A stretch of DNA of 64,000 nt from Psychromonas sp. Urea-02u-13 (GCF_002835995.1 NZ_PJBZ01000042.1:84614-148613), one strand, 5' to 3'; positions 20,986 to 30,522 are shown, numbered from the stretch's first letter. Numbers and translations: made by a program. Notes: generated by a model from the sequence alone, not told the origin.

Positions 20986-23490
20986 ATGCAAAAGACCAAG
21001 CAATCATTAATAGGCTATTTATCAATACGCAATAAAATCATTATAAGTGCGCTCATTCCAATGCTACTCATGGCAATAATTGCGGCTATGGTTTATATCA
21101 ATATTGAAAAAACAATTTCAACGGCTAAATGGGTTGAACATACTCACTCTGTGACAGCGGAAGGCCATCAGTTAGTAAAACTTATGTTAGATATGGAAAC
21201 CGGTATACGTGGTTATTTAATTACCAGTAACCCTACTTTCCTCACCCCCCTTAACCAAGCAAAAAGAGCCTGGGTCAGACATATCGAGGAACTAAAGAGA
21301 AAGGTTGCAGATAACCCTGTTCAAGTTGCTAGAGTCATTGAAATAGAGCAGTTACAGAAAAAATGGCTAAGAGAGGTGGCTGACATTGTTATTACTGCCA
21401 GAATGGAAGCCAGTAGCACTCATTATAACGGTGCTACTGATTTAAAAACCAAGCAACACAAGCAACAACAAGCGCAATCATTAGCTGAAGTGATTAAACT
21501 GGTGGAGGACGAAACAGGCAAACGTATCATGGATAAAATTCGCGCCATTAACATTCGTTTTATTGAAGAAGAAAATCAATTACTCGGTAAGCGTCAACAA
21601 ACAGCCTTAGCCGCTGCAGATAGAACCAAGAAAGTGATCCTTATTGGGACGTTAGTAGCCTTTCTTTTAGCCAGCTTGATTGCATTTTTAACCTCTGCCA
21701 ATATATTAAATAACCTTAAAAAATTATTACAGGGCACAGAAAAAATTGCTCAAGGTGACTTTGATGATGAGATTCAAGTCTCCAGCCAGGATGAATTTTC
21801 TTTATTAGCAGAGTCCTTTAATAACATGTCTCAGTCATTAAAATACTCTATTAACGAAATGGAAAACGCATTACAAAGTAAAGGTGAGTTTCTTGCTTCT
21901 ATGAGCCATGAAATCCGCACGCCAATGAATGGTGTGCTCGGTATGTTAGGGTTATTGCTCAATACTCGATTAAATAAAGACCAGCACCATAAAGCCTCAA
22001 TTGCACAATCAAGCGCACAATCATTGCTCTCTATCATCAATGACATTCTTGATTTTTCAAAAATTGAAGCGGATAAATTAACCCTAGAAAGCATTCCTTT
22101 TAACTTACGACAAACCCTTGAAGAGGTCGCTGAAAGTCTCGGATTTCAAGCACACGAAAAAGAACTCGAGTTAGTCCTCGATATTGCCAAAGTGCAACAC
22201 ATTCAGATTAAAGGTGATAGCAACAGGTTGCGCCAAATTTTAACCAATTTAATCAGTAACGCGATTAAATTTACAGCCATCGGTGAAGTCATCATTCGTG
22301 CAACAACCGAGCAAAACGATAATAATACTATCCAATTCTCTTGCCATATTATCGATACTGGTATTGGTATTAGCAGCGACAAACAAAGCTCTTTATTTGA
22401 TTCATTCACCCAAGCGGACTCCTCAACAACGAGAAAATATGGTGGCACTGGGTTAGGGCTTACTATTTGTAAGCGCCTAACTGAATTAATGTCAGGTAAA
22501 GTCTCTATCAGCAGTAAACCAGGAAAAGGCAGTATCTTTACGATTAACATACCCTTTGAAGTTGAACATAATCAACCTCTTGAAATACCTAATATTAATA
22601 TAGAGGGCCTAGAAATATTAATTGTCGATGATAATAAAACTAATCGAGAGGTATTACAGGGGTTATTAGAAAGCTGGGGGGCAATTATTGTTGAAGCCGT
22701 AAGTGCTAAAGAAGCCTTACAGATTTGCCAGCAACGTAGCCAACAAGCCCATAAAAAATTCTTTGATATCGCTTTTTTAGATATGCAAATGCCTGAAATG
22801 GATGGAGCAGATTTAGGTAAAAAATTACAAAGTAATAAAGATTTCGCAAAAATGAAATTAGTGATGATGACCTCAATTGGCGAGCAGGGTGATAACGAGT
22901 ACTTTTCTAATATTGGATTTAGTGCTTATTTTACTAAACCGACCACTACCTCAGATCTCTTTTCTGCACTCTCTATCATTATGGCAGGTGGCGATACTTT
23001 AGAGCGCGCTCAGCCACTGGTCACCAGCCAATATATTAAAAGCCTAACCCCGCGCCAGCCAACACCAAAAACCAGCTGGACAAAATCAACGCATATATTG
23101 ATAGTCGAAGATAATAAAGTAAATCAAATGGTGGCAAAAGCGGTCTTAGAAGAATATAACTTTTCCGTCGACATCGCTGAACACGGTGGTGAAGCAATCA
23201 CTAAATTACGTGCTTATCCTTATCATTTAGTGTTCATGGACTGCCAAATGCCAATCATGGATGGATATGAAGCAACCAGAAGAATACGCGCAGGCGAAGC
23301 GGGACAATCAAATAGCCAAATAACCATTATTGCCATGACCGCAAATGCGATGGTCGGGGATAAAGATAAATGTTTTGCAGCGGGAATGAATGATTACCTC
23401 AGCAAACCATTGGATATAGCATTGTTAGTTGAAAAATTACAACTGTGGGTGCCAAGCCCCGATAAAAACACCCTAAAACCAGAAGTCTAA
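20986..23490 (+). CDS. Hybrid sensor histidine kinase, paralogue lacking HPt
   Basis: An 834-residue tandem paralogue of the preceding gene. It has the same TM1-CHASE3-TM2-HAMP-HisKA-HATPase-REC-REC order and long runs of identical residues, especially in the kinase core and both receivers. Acceptor residues are intact: SMSHEIRTPMNG, FLDMQMPEMDG and FMDCQMPIMDG. The reading frame stops at LKPEV, exactly where the first copy continues into its HPt domain, and no HPt coding sequence is left downstream. It may therefore hand its phosphate to the HPt of the neighbouring kinase or of another protein. The sensor half is the most diverged part, suggesting a different ligand. Confidence 0.93.
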   Translation: MQKTKQSLIGYLSIRNKIIISALIPMLLMAIIAAMVYINIEKTISTAKWVEHTHSVTAEGHQLVKLMLDMETGIRGYLITSNPTFLTPLNQAKRAWVRHIEELKRKVADNPVQVARVIEIEQLQKKWLREVADIVITARMEASSTHYNGATDLKTKQHKQQQAQSLAEVIKLVEDETGKRIMDKIRAINIRFIEEENQLLGKRQQTALAAADRTKKVILIGTLVAFLLASLIAFLTSANILNNLKKLLQGTEKIAQGDFDDEIQVSSQDEFSLLAESFNNMSQSLKYSINEMENALQSKGEFLASMSHEIRTPMNGVLGMLGLLLNTRLNKDQHHKASIAQSSAQSLLSIINDILDFSKIEADKLTLESIPFNLRQTLEEVAESLGFQAHEKELELVLDIAKVQHIQIKGDSNRLRQILTNLISNAIKFTAIGEVIIRATTEQNDNNTIQFSCHIIDTGIGISSDKQSSLFDSFTQADSSTTRKYGGTGLGLTICKRLTELMSGKVSISSKPGKGSIFTINIPFEVEHNQPLEIPNINIEGLEILIVDDNKTNREVLQGLLESWGAIIVEAVSAKEALQICQQRSQQAHKKFFDIAFLDMQMPEMDGADLGKKLQSNKDFAKMKLVMMTSIGEQGDNEYFSNIGFSAYFTKPTTTSDLFSALSIIMAGGDTLERAQPLVTSQYIKSLTPRQPTPKTSWTKSTHILIVEDNKVNQMVAKAVLEEYNFSVDIAEHGGEAITKLRAYPYHLVFMDCQMPIMDGYEATRRIRAGEAGQSNSQITIIAMTANAMVGDKDKCFAAGMNDYLSKPLDIALLVEKLQLWVPSPDKNTLKPEV

Positions 23491-23540
23491 AATATCCAGA
23501 GTCGTGCCTATGATTTCTGATATACGCAGTAGAAAACAGA

Positions 23541-24014
23541 TTAACGCTTATTAACAAGCTCAATTAAGCCACTAATTTCATCAACTTTATTCGTGTTTTC
23601 TTGATGGGTGGTATTTAACCAAATTGCACTCATTCCAACCGATAAAGCGGGTAAAGCATCACGCACCAAATTATCCCCAACCATAGTAATCTCCGCCATT
23701 TCAGCGCCGACTTTATTAGCAATCGTCTTGTAAAAATCGGCAGATGGTTTTTCATAACCAATATTATCGGGACAGAAATAAGCGCATATATATGGCGCTA
23801 ACCTTGTCCGAGCAAAGGCGATCTGCATTAATGTAGATGAGGTGCCTTGAGAACCTGTCGCAACAAATATTTTAGCGTTTAACGAGAGTGTTTTAAGCAC
23901 TTCATATGCGCCAGAAACCTCCTCTACCTTAGGCCAGTCTTTCATATGCCCCGGCTCATTGGGAAAATTAATCATCAGGGTATCACCCCAATCAAATAGA
24001 TAAATACGACTCAT
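23541..24014 (-). CDS. HAD-family hydrolase
   Basis: A 157-residue haloacid dehalogenase-like phosphatase with all four motifs. Motif I is FDWGDTLM (nucleophile Asp8, general acid Asp11), motif II lies in VATGSQGT near 55, motif III is the Lys of YEKPSADFY near 92, and motif IV is MVGDNLVRDALPA near 115. It probably acts on small phosphorylated metabolites; the substrate is unknown. Two ATGs are adjacent; the second (24014) is chosen for its 4-base spacing from GGGAG. The first 41 codons and the leader are duplicated at 43.88-44.02 kb, where they head a chimeric gene. Confidence 0.85.
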   Translation of the reverse strand: MSRIYLFDWGDTLMINFPNEPGHMKDWPKVEEVSGAYEVLKTLSLNAKIFVATGSQGTSSTLMQIAFARTRLAPYICAYFCPDNIGYEKPSADFYKTIANKVGAEMAEITMVGDNLVRDALPALSVGMSAIWLNTTHQENTNKVDEISGLIELVNKR

Positions 24015-24144
24015 CATGCTCCCTGCCTATAAAGTTAAAATCGATATGTATCTATCAAAACATACCATGTTTTCAATCTTAAAAGACGAGTAGGCAGGCT
24101 AAAAAACAGACATAAAACACACTTTATCACATTTTGTGATGATA

Positions 24145-24597
24145 CTATTTTTCTATTAATCGCTTTTGAATTGGTTGTATTAGCTTGCCCATAATGACAA
24201 TAACCACAGCGCCGATGAAGACTGGAGTTAGCAAAAACATCCAACCTTGTCCTGCAATCATAATCAATATTGGATTTGCTCCCGCCGGCGGATGCGTCGT
24301 TTTTGATAGTAACATTGCGCTAACGCCAAGCCCTGTCGCAAACGCTAATGTAAAGGAATTAACGCCTACAACCTGAACAAAAAACACACCAATAAAAGCA
24401 GTAATTAAATGCCCTAAAATAACATTTTTAGGTTGTGCCAACGGGCTATCTGGTAAGCCAAAAACCAATACTGCGGTTGCCCCAAAAGGCGCCATCAGCA
24501 ACACTGCATCGCTTAATATTTCATTTGAATATGAAAGTACTGCAATCGCTAGCGCCACGCCAACACCCGAAAAAAGTGGTAATAATAATTTATTCAT
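24145..24597 (-). CDS. HPP family membrane protein
   Basis: A 150-residue integral membrane protein with four hydrophobic segments and the family motif THPPAGANP near residue 100. MAPFGATAVLVFG, near residue 36, is also typical. HPP proteins are proposed to transport small anions (nitrite transport is described for plant and cyanobacterial members). The start at ATG 24597 is preferred over the upstream GTG because GGAG lies six bases before it. It is divergent from a TetR-type regulator across a 97-base gap with a palindrome, so it is probably that regulator's target. Confidence 0.85.
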   Translation of the reverse strand: MNKLLLPLFSGVGVALAIAVLSYSNEILSDAVLLMAPFGATAVLVFGLPDSPLAQPKNVILGHLITAFIGVFFVQVVGVNSFTLAFATGLGVSAMLLSKTTHPPAGANPILIMIAGQGWMFLLTPVFIGAVVIVIMGKLIQPIQKRLIEK

Positions 24598-24622
24598 GTG
24601 AAACTCCACAAAACCAAAAAAA

Positions 24623-24638
24623 AGGACAGACTTGTCCT
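24623..24638. promoter_or_regulatory. Palindromic operator candidate between HPP and tetR genes
   Basis: AGGACA, four bases and TGTCCT form an inverted repeat in the short gap between two divergent genes, one of them a TetR regulator. Position and symmetry fit a TetR-family operator that controls both genes. The binding itself is inference. Confidence 0.55.
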
Positions 24639-24694
24639 ATTTAGAATAAACAAAATGATTACCTGCTGTCAACTGCATGATTATGGATGAGAAT

Positions 24695-25252
24695 ATGAAT
24701 AAAAAACGTCAGTTATTGATTGATACCGCGTTAACACTTTTTTATGCAAAGGGGATTAATCACACTGGCATTAACGAGGTGCTTAGCGTTTCAGGGGTAG
24801 CCAAAAATACACTTTATAATCATTTTGAGAGTAAAGAAGCGTTAATCATTGCAACACTTGAACAACGGCACACGCTGTTTATCGAATGGTTAACTTCAAA
24901 GCTAGAAGGTGCAGATTCTGATCAACAGGTCATTACTCAATTATTTACTGCACTAGCGCAGTGGTTCACTCATTGTGATCCTATTTTGGGTGATTTTAGA
25001 GGCTGTTTTTTTATTAATAGCTCAGCAGAGTTTAGCGATCAAGGTGGTCAAATTTCATTGTTTTGCAAGCAACATAAACAGCAATGCCGTGACCTTATTG
25101 GCCAGTCTCTAACAAATAAAGATGCTTCATTATTGGATGCGATATGTCTGATGAAAGAGGGGGCAATTAGCACCGCTTATGTCAGTGGTGATGTAACGAT
25201 TGCGAAAAAATGCATTACGTTGCTCAACATAACCGCTAAAAACATTAATTAA
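24695..25252 (+). CDS. TetR/AcrR family transcriptional regulator
   Basis: A 185-residue regulator from the preferred ATG at 24695 (MNKKRQLLIDTALTLF); the frame stays open to ATG 24677. The N-terminal helix-turn-helix is canonical: YAKGINHTGINEVLSVSGVA followed by KNTLYNHFESKEALI. The C-terminal ligand domain contains a FRGCFFINSSAEF segment, as in regulators where a conserved Cys is near the ligand pocket. It likely represses itself and the divergent HPP gene through the palindrome at 24623. The inducing ligand is unknown. Confidence 0.88.
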   Translation: MNKKRQLLIDTALTLFYAKGINHTGINEVLSVSGVAKNTLYNHFESKEALIIATLEQRHTLFIEWLTSKLEGADSDQQVITQLFTALAQWFTHCDPILGDFRGCFFINSSAEFSDQGGQISLFCKQHKQQCRDLIGQSLTNKDASLLDAICLMKEGAISTAYVSGDVTIAKKCITLLNITAKNIN

Positions 25253-25318
25253 CTAAAGCCAGTATGCATAAAGTGCTGCATAATATTCGCCTCTATTCAC
25301 TGTTATTGATTGATTAAC

Positions 25319-26011
25319 ATGCCTAATAAACTGCAAGAGAGTGACCTCTATTTACCTATCAAAGATCACCTAGAAAAATTAGGTTTTGAGGTAAAAGGAG
25401 AAATAAAAGATTGTGATATTGTCGCTCAAAAAGATGATCAGTTAATTATTATTGAGCTTAAATTAAACCTTAATATCACTCTGTTATTGCAAGCTGTGGA
25501 TCGCTTTTCACTGTCTGATATCGTCTATATAGCAATCCCTAAGCAGTGCTCCTTATATAAAAAACAAAGTAAGCAGGTAAAAAAACTCATCAAACGTTTA
25601 GGCATTGGTTTAATGATCGTGGATATACAAAAAACAGCACAATATGTGGAAGTTGTTTTTGACCCACAGGATTACACGCCAAGAACCAATAAACGCAAGC
25701 AGGGCGCATTGTTAAAAGAGTTTTCATTACGTATTGGAGATACACAAAAAGGCGGTTCAACACGCGCTAAAGCCGGCTTAACGGCTTATCGCCAGCGATG
25801 TATTCGTGTGGCTGAATATCTCGTTGATAAACCATCAGCCAAAGGTGCTGAGATTAAAAAAAAAATTGGAGAAGAACAAGCCACTAGTTTTTTAAGTAAG
25901 GATTATTATGGATGGTTTGAAAAAGTAGACAGAGGTGTCTATCAGTTATCAAAAAAGGGCAAACAAGAGTTGCCTGAATGGTCAGTAAAATTAGCGAGTA
26001 TCTCGATTTAA
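25319..26011 (+). CDS. DUF2161-like protein with nuclease-type fold
   Basis: A 230-residue protein resembling the DUF2161/COG5482 family. The N-terminal half has CDIVAQKDDQLIIIELKLN (residues about 33-51), which carries the D...ExK arrangement of PD-(D/E)XK enzymes. The C-terminal half has a helical region with YRQRCIRVAEYL, and the SFLSKDYYGWFEKVDRGVYQLS segment looks like a winged-helix end. ATG 25319 is used; the frame extends to a TTG nine bases earlier. Catalytic function is unproven. A decayed second copy lies at 44181-44926, and the region encoding residues 30-120 looks about 97% identical between them. Confidence 0.7.
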   Translation: MPNKLQESDLYLPIKDHLEKLGFEVKGEIKDCDIVAQKDDQLIIIELKLNLNITLLLQAVDRFSLSDIVYIAIPKQCSLYKKQSKQVKKLIKRLGIGLMIVDIQKTAQYVEVVFDPQDYTPRTNKRKQGALLKEFSLRIGDTQKGGSTRAKAGLTAYRQRCIRVAEYLVDKPSAKGAEIKKKIGEEQATSFLSKDYYGWFEKVDRGVYQLSKKGKQELPEWSVKLASISI

Positions 26012-26058
26012 TAAGGCTTTTATAAAAAGGGGAGATTTCCCCCCACCTTTATTCTTTG

Positions 26059-26451
26059 CTAACTATTAGCTTCCATATCTAAATTTATTTTTTTACTTTT
26101 ATAACGCACAATAAACCAGGTTTTAAATAGTAGAATAGCGAATAAAAGTAGCTGCAAGTGGATATTACTGATAAAGAAATAAACCGATATACTAATCGAT
26201 AACCAAGTTAATAATAGAATATTAACTTTATCTTTTTTAGTTAATCCATTGCCACTTCTAAACTTATCGATAAGTGGACCCATCACTTTATTTGCCAGTA
26301 ATTTATCATGAAATTTTTTAGAACTACGACTAAAAAAGAACAGCGCTAACAATGCAAATGAGGTTGTCGGTAAACCAGGAACAATGATTCCTATGATTCC
26401 CATCGTTAATGACATAAAACCAAGCGTCATATAAGTATATTTTTTTATCAT
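26059..26451 (-). CDS. DUF454 (YbaN-like) inner-membrane protein
   Basis: A 130-residue protein with the DUF454 pattern. It opens with LGFMSLTMGIIGIIVPGLPTTSF near residues 11-33, then LLALFFFSRSSKKFHDKLL, and two C-terminal hydrophobic segments. Members are small inner-membrane proteins of unknown function, such as E. coli YbaN. It is a single gene convergent with the DUF2161-like gene (47-base gap). AAGGTATTTC precedes the start. No unusual feature was seen. Confidence 0.85.
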   Translation of the reverse strand: MIKKYTYMTLGFMSLTMGIIGIIVPGLPTTSFALLALFFFSRSSKKFHDKLLANKVMGPLIDKFRSGNGLTKKDKVNILLLTWLSISISVYFFISNIHLQLLLFAILLFKTWFIVRYKSKKINLDMEANS

Positions 26452-26551
26452 GAAATACCTTCTTCATAAAAATAGAAAACTGAAAAACAATACGTATATA
26501 AGGAGGCATGCATTTTATAATGTATGCCTTTCTAGCGTTATTTAAAGCTCA

Positions 26552-27211
26552 TTATTCGCTTGGGATTTCTCTAACCAAACGTACATTACCCCCACTTTGG
26601 TTACCCAAAACACCAGTTGAGTATCCATAGTTAATGCTATGAATTTTTTTGGCATCCTTACTTTGTGTTTCCGTCGCGAAGATAAATAGATTACTCAAAA
26701 CCCACCACATTTTATATTGATGGTTATCTGCAATCCTAAGCGCCAGCATTTCATCTAACGTTGCTTGGCTAAGCTGTGAATAATAAAAGTTAGTATAAAT
26801 ATTCGGCGTACAATCTTTATTATAAATGCTCATTGCTTCGTTAAAATTTGGTGCACGCCAAGGTTGAGCGTACTCACCTAAACGCGTATTTTCTTTGTTA
26901 ATTATCTTACTCACTTCAAGAGGGTAATTGGTTTTCCAATTTCCAGATAACAAGTGCTGCGAACCTGAACATGCTCCTTCTGCAGTGACTGTTTGCCCAT
27001 AAGGGCAGTAAGCCCACTGCAATCCAGTTGCTAAGTCGTTAACGACTTTAAAGTCACCATCATCCGTTGGTAGTATTGTATTTTCAAAACGACCAGTTTG
27101 ATCTAATGCACTAGTACCTTCATAACATTCAGGCACTAATACGGGTGCAACTTCTGCAAATACGACTTGGCTAATCAATGCAAAAGGTAATATCAATGTT
27201 AATTTGTTCAT
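26552..27211 (-). CDS. Secreted DUF1566 (Lcl-type) domain protein
   Basis: A 219-residue exported protein. A signal peptide covers residues 1-19 (LPFALISQVVFA, cut before EVAPV). Most of the rest is one DUF1566/Lcl-like domain: FKVVNDLATGLQWAYCPYGQ, a WRAPNFNEAMSIYN segment, and the C-terminal GGNVRLVREI that matches the family's closing strand. Such domains occur in surface and collagen-binding-type proteins. The ATG overlaps the stop of the 1103-residue lipoprotein gene (TAATG), so the two are translationally coupled and probably function together at the cell surface. The ligand is unknown. Confidence 0.75.
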   Translation of the reverse strand: MNKLTLILPFALISQVVFAEVAPVLVPECYEGTSALDQTGRFENTILPTDDGDFKVVNDLATGLQWAYCPYGQTVTAEGACSGSQHLLSGNWKTNYPLEVSKIINKENTRLGEYAQPWRAPNFNEAMSIYNKDCTPNIYTNFYYSQLSQATLDEMLALRIADNHQYKMWWVLSNLFIFATETQSKDAKKIHSINYGYSTGVLGNQSGGNVRLVREIPSE

Positions 27212-30200
27212 TATTGTGCACTCCCAGCGATCACTTCTGTGGTGGCTTTAAATCCATCACTCACTAACATCACACTACCTGGTTTCCATATTTCATAAGC
27301 ATCCCCGATAGGTTGTCTCGTTGGTCTAAGTTTGCGCATTTTAGGATAATGATCTGCGGGATGTGGATTCGCGTCTGAAGCGGGGGTTTGGGAATACCTC
27401 TGATGAGTCGCAGTATCACTTGCCCAAAATCCGTAATAATATGATTCGTATTTATCCGTGCCATTAATATCGACCCACTTGATGCTGTAGGTATAATCTA
27501 GGCCTGAATCAAATGGGAAGTAACGCGTATCCCAGTTGATTTTATTTTCAACACGATGATCAACCAGAGAATATAACTCTTCCATAGTAGGTAATCGCCA
27601 GTTAGTTAAACCGCATAATTGGCTTTCATTAACCCATTTCACCTGATTTTCTGAATGGCAAACCTGTGCATCACTCGAGAACTCATCGGTTTCAGGATTA
27701 TAACAGCTGCCGTTAAATGGGCTGACAGGTTCAGAAATATTAAAAGGTTGTTGTGCAAAGTAACTTTGATCATCATGCAAAGAAAAAGGATGCTCTTCGG
27801 TTACTTTCTTTTTCGTTTCCCATACCAATCCTGAATTTAAATCGCTGACACAAGAAAACTCTAAGAGTTTATGTGATAAATCTTGGCGAGAGATTGGTGC
27901 ACCGCTGTTGTCCAACTTCAAGTAACGCGCCCCTTTTATGCCATCGCGATCACTATTTGTCGCTAAGCCAGATAATGGATCACAGTTACTATTTACATCG
28001 CGACCACGTGTGGCGTCACCTGTACCACTAGTCACACGCGTATCAGCAACAAATTTTTGACCAGGTTTATAACTTAAAGGCGCACTAATACTGCCAGAAT
28101 CTGACTGCACACGAATTTGGTATGCTTGCCATTTTGTTAACCCTGTAATGGTCGCTTGCGTTTCACTGATATCAATACTCGCCGACGCGCTGTTAATATT
28201 GTTAAAAGCTTCAGTTGCCCATGCAACCGTATAGCTATTAGCTTTAGATTGCGCAGACCAACCAACCGTCACCCAGTGCATGCCTTGTTCATCAATGCCT
28301 TGGCCTAATAAACCTAAACCAATCACTTGATCATTTAATACCTCTTTCATACAAACTGGCGATAAATGTGAATTTGGATAAACCGTTAACCAATTACCCG
28401 CTTGGTTATTATCCGTGAAAAAGGGGTTATCCACCTGCGAGTCATTAATAAGATCAATGCTGGCCTGAACAACATGTGATACGTTTTTATCATGATTTTC
28501 ACGCATCACAGCACCTAGCCCTGAATTTTCGCTTAGTTTTTCATACAATTTTAGTAATTCTGGCACCTGATTATTATTGGATATCATACCGTATTTAGCT
28601 TTCATATTAATGCCAATGGTTGATAATAGCGTTTGGTGAAAATCAACACCTTCTATTAAATCAACATCTTGCCCAAACAAATGACCTTGAGCTTGCAATG
28701 CAGTTAATCCCGCTAAAAACTCAGTCGCTTCTCTTGGCAAAGCGGCCGATTGTTCTTTTAATTCAAGTAACGTGAGTGGTGTTAACTCATACATACTGCC
28801 ATAGCTAACTAAATTTGTTTTAAGCAATAATACTGCTTGCGCTGTGCTCATATAACCTGCATTTAACGGCGCATGTTCATCGCTATCAACAATACCATCA
28901 GCATTATTATCCAGCTGTGCAATTTCACAGAATGACCCAAGCACTGAGCGAACCTGGGCACCAGTCACCGGATCTTCTACAACCAGCGTTAAGGTATCTT
29001 GCATATTATCGTTGGTGAGAAAACTTGAGCCATCTTTACTACCCGGTTGACAGCTTTCAAAAGAGCCCGCGTCATCAAATAAAGGAATGGTTAATTGATA
29101 CGTACTTTTACCTGCGACATCTATTTTTAAATGACGTCGATTATTGTTATCTAAAAGAACCGCTTCAATAATCCTGGGTGGAAAGTCAGCATTATAATAA
29201 GAGTCTTTTTCTGTAACGGTGGGTTTAACACCCAACAAGACACTCACTTTGGCATTAGTAAAAACAGCCGGAAAATTACCTTTAATGGTTAATTTTTTCT
29301 CGTTATTAAGCGTAAGTAATAGCGCTTTTAAAGGCGATTCATAATCGCTATTTTCAAGCACGCTTATTTTGCCTTGGAAGCTTTTCTGTAGATCATCAAC
29401 GGCAGGTAAAACAATACTTTTATCAATTGCTATGGAGGTATAAGCGTCAAAAACAGAATTAACAGTACGGCTTTTAAGTTTACTAATCACCCCTTCAAGT
29501 AAATTGTTAATGTCGGTATTAATAACAGGAAGAGAAGGGTTGGTTGCAATCTCCACACCTTGCTCATCAAACACTTTCTCAGCAGGCAGGGTTGCTAATG
29601 CTAGCGCGGTTAGTTCGAGTACAAACGTTTGATTTAATACTAATTTATCGCGGTATTTACTGAGTTGTTGGTGGTTGAGTTTAATGTCAAAGTTTTTATC
29701 CCCCTTTTTAGTTTCATAGATATGTTTCATCAGATCAGGACTAAGCATGAATATATTACCGCCTTCAGGCTTTCCGCTAATACTGGCTATTTGTTCTGCT
29801 GTTAAATTAACTTTGTAGCTCTCGGGGTAAGCTTTAGACTCATCGCTTTCTTTGCTTGCATTTAAAAGATCTAGTACATCTCTGAATAATACAACTTGCT
29901 CTTCTGTTATGTTTATAACGCTATTTTCACTTTGCTCGGCAATCAATTCCTTGGCACGATTTAATTCTGCAGGAGTGATCACTGTTCGAGTAGAACGATT
30001 AGTCTCATCCGCAGCTAATACTTCTTTAGCCACTAAATTAAAGGCCATTGTGACAGGTGTTAGCAACAAGTCAGAAAACTCATCAGAATCGATTAGTTGG
30101 TCATTATTAACGTCATAATTATCGACTTCGGCTAAATTTCCCAAATTATTACTGAGCTTAATTGCTTCATTACTTTGTAAATTTGCACTCAATGTAACGG

Positions 30201-30522
30201 GTTGATCTGTCGGCCATTGGCTAAAATCAACATCAAATTCGTAGGACCCATCAATAGGATCAGAAACCGTAGTTTCACAAATATTTCCTGAACATAAACT
30301 AACAGCATAAAGATGATCTTTACCCGCATAAACAGAGCCCGCAACAGTAATGGTTTTATTTTCCACAGTAGGGGGTACAAAAATCACATCTCCATCACCA
30401 TTGGTTGGTTTATCCGTTGCCGTTGAATTATTAGAATTACCTCCTGAATCACTGCCTCCTCCACCACAAGCTGTGAGCGATAATCCTAGCGTAGACATGA
30501 TTATTGACTTTTTAAATCTCAT
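27211..30522 (-). CDS. Large surface lipoprotein with EF-hand-like loops, Fn3-like and DUF1566 domains
   Basis: A 1103-residue lipoprotein. The signal peptide ends in the lipobox LTAC (Cys near residue 19), followed by a GGGGSDSGG linker. Two calcium-loop-like sequences fit the EF-hand/dockerin pattern: DVNNDQLIDSDE near 138 and DNNADGIVDSDE near 545. A fibronectin-III-like region lies at about 770-850 (SYTVAWATEAF, then ITGLTKWQAYQIRVQS). The C-terminal 200 residues form a DUF1566 domain with LCGLTNWRLPTMEELYSLVDH. The middle is not recognised. It is coupled to the small DUF1566 gene and divergent from the tad pilus operon. A role in adhesion is an inference from architecture and position. 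Confidence 0.8.
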   Translation of the reverse strand: MRFKKSIIMSTLGLSLTACGGGGSDSGGNSNNSTATDKPTNGDGDVIFVPPTVENKTITVAGSVYAGKDHLYAVSLCSGNICETTVSDPIDGSYEFDVDFSQWPTDQPVTLSANLQSNEAIKLSNNLGNLAEVDNYDVNNDQLIDSDEFSDLLLTPVTMAFNLVAKEVLAADETNRSTRTVITPAELNRAKELIAEQSENSVINITEEQVVLFRDVLDLLNASKESDESKAYPESYKVNLTAEQIASISGKPEGGNIFMLSPDLMKHIYETKKGDKNFDIKLNHQQLSKYRDKLVLNQTFVLELTALALATLPAEKVFDEQGVEIATNPSLPVINTDINNLLEGVISKLKSRTVNSVFDAYTSIAIDKSIVLPAVDDLQKSFQGKISVLENSDYESPLKALLLTLNNEKKLTIKGNFPAVFTNAKVSVLLGVKPTVTEKDSYYNADFPPRIIEAVLLDNNNRRHLKIDVAGKSTYQLTIPLFDDAGSFESCQPGSKDGSSFLTNDNMQDTLTLVVEDPVTGAQVRSVLGSFCEIAQLDNNADGIVDSDEHAPLNAGYMSTAQAVLLLKTNLVSYGSMYELTPLTLLELKEQSAALPREATEFLAGLTALQAQGHLFGQDVDLIEGVDFHQTLLSTIGINMKAKYGMISNNNQVPELLKLYEKLSENSGLGAVMRENHDKNVSHVVQASIDLINDSQVDNPFFTDNNQAGNWLTVYPNSHLSPVCMKEVLNDQVIGLGLLGQGIDEQGMHWVTVGWSAQSKANSYTVAWATEAFNNINSASASIDISETQATITGLTKWQAYQIRVQSDSGSISAPLSYKPGQKFVADTRVTSGTGDATRGRDVNSNCDPLSGLATNSDRDGIKGARYLKLDNSGAPISRQDLSHKLLEFSCVSDLNSGLVWETKKKVTEEHPFSLHDDQSYFAQQPFNISEPVSPFNGSCYNPETDEFSSDAQVCHSENQVKWVNESQLCGLTNWRLPTMEELYSLVDHRVENKINWDTRYFPFDSGLDYTYSIKWVDINGTDKYESYYYGFWASDTATHQRYSQTPASDANPHPADHYPKMRKLRPTRQPIGDAYEIWKPGSVMLVSDGFKATTEVIAGSAQ

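Noticed and set aside
24118..24132. ATCACA-TTT-TGTGAT palindrome resembling a CRP site
   Set aside because: The half-sites are in the wrong orientation and spacing for CRP (TGTGA-N6-TCACA), and it lies downstream of genes.
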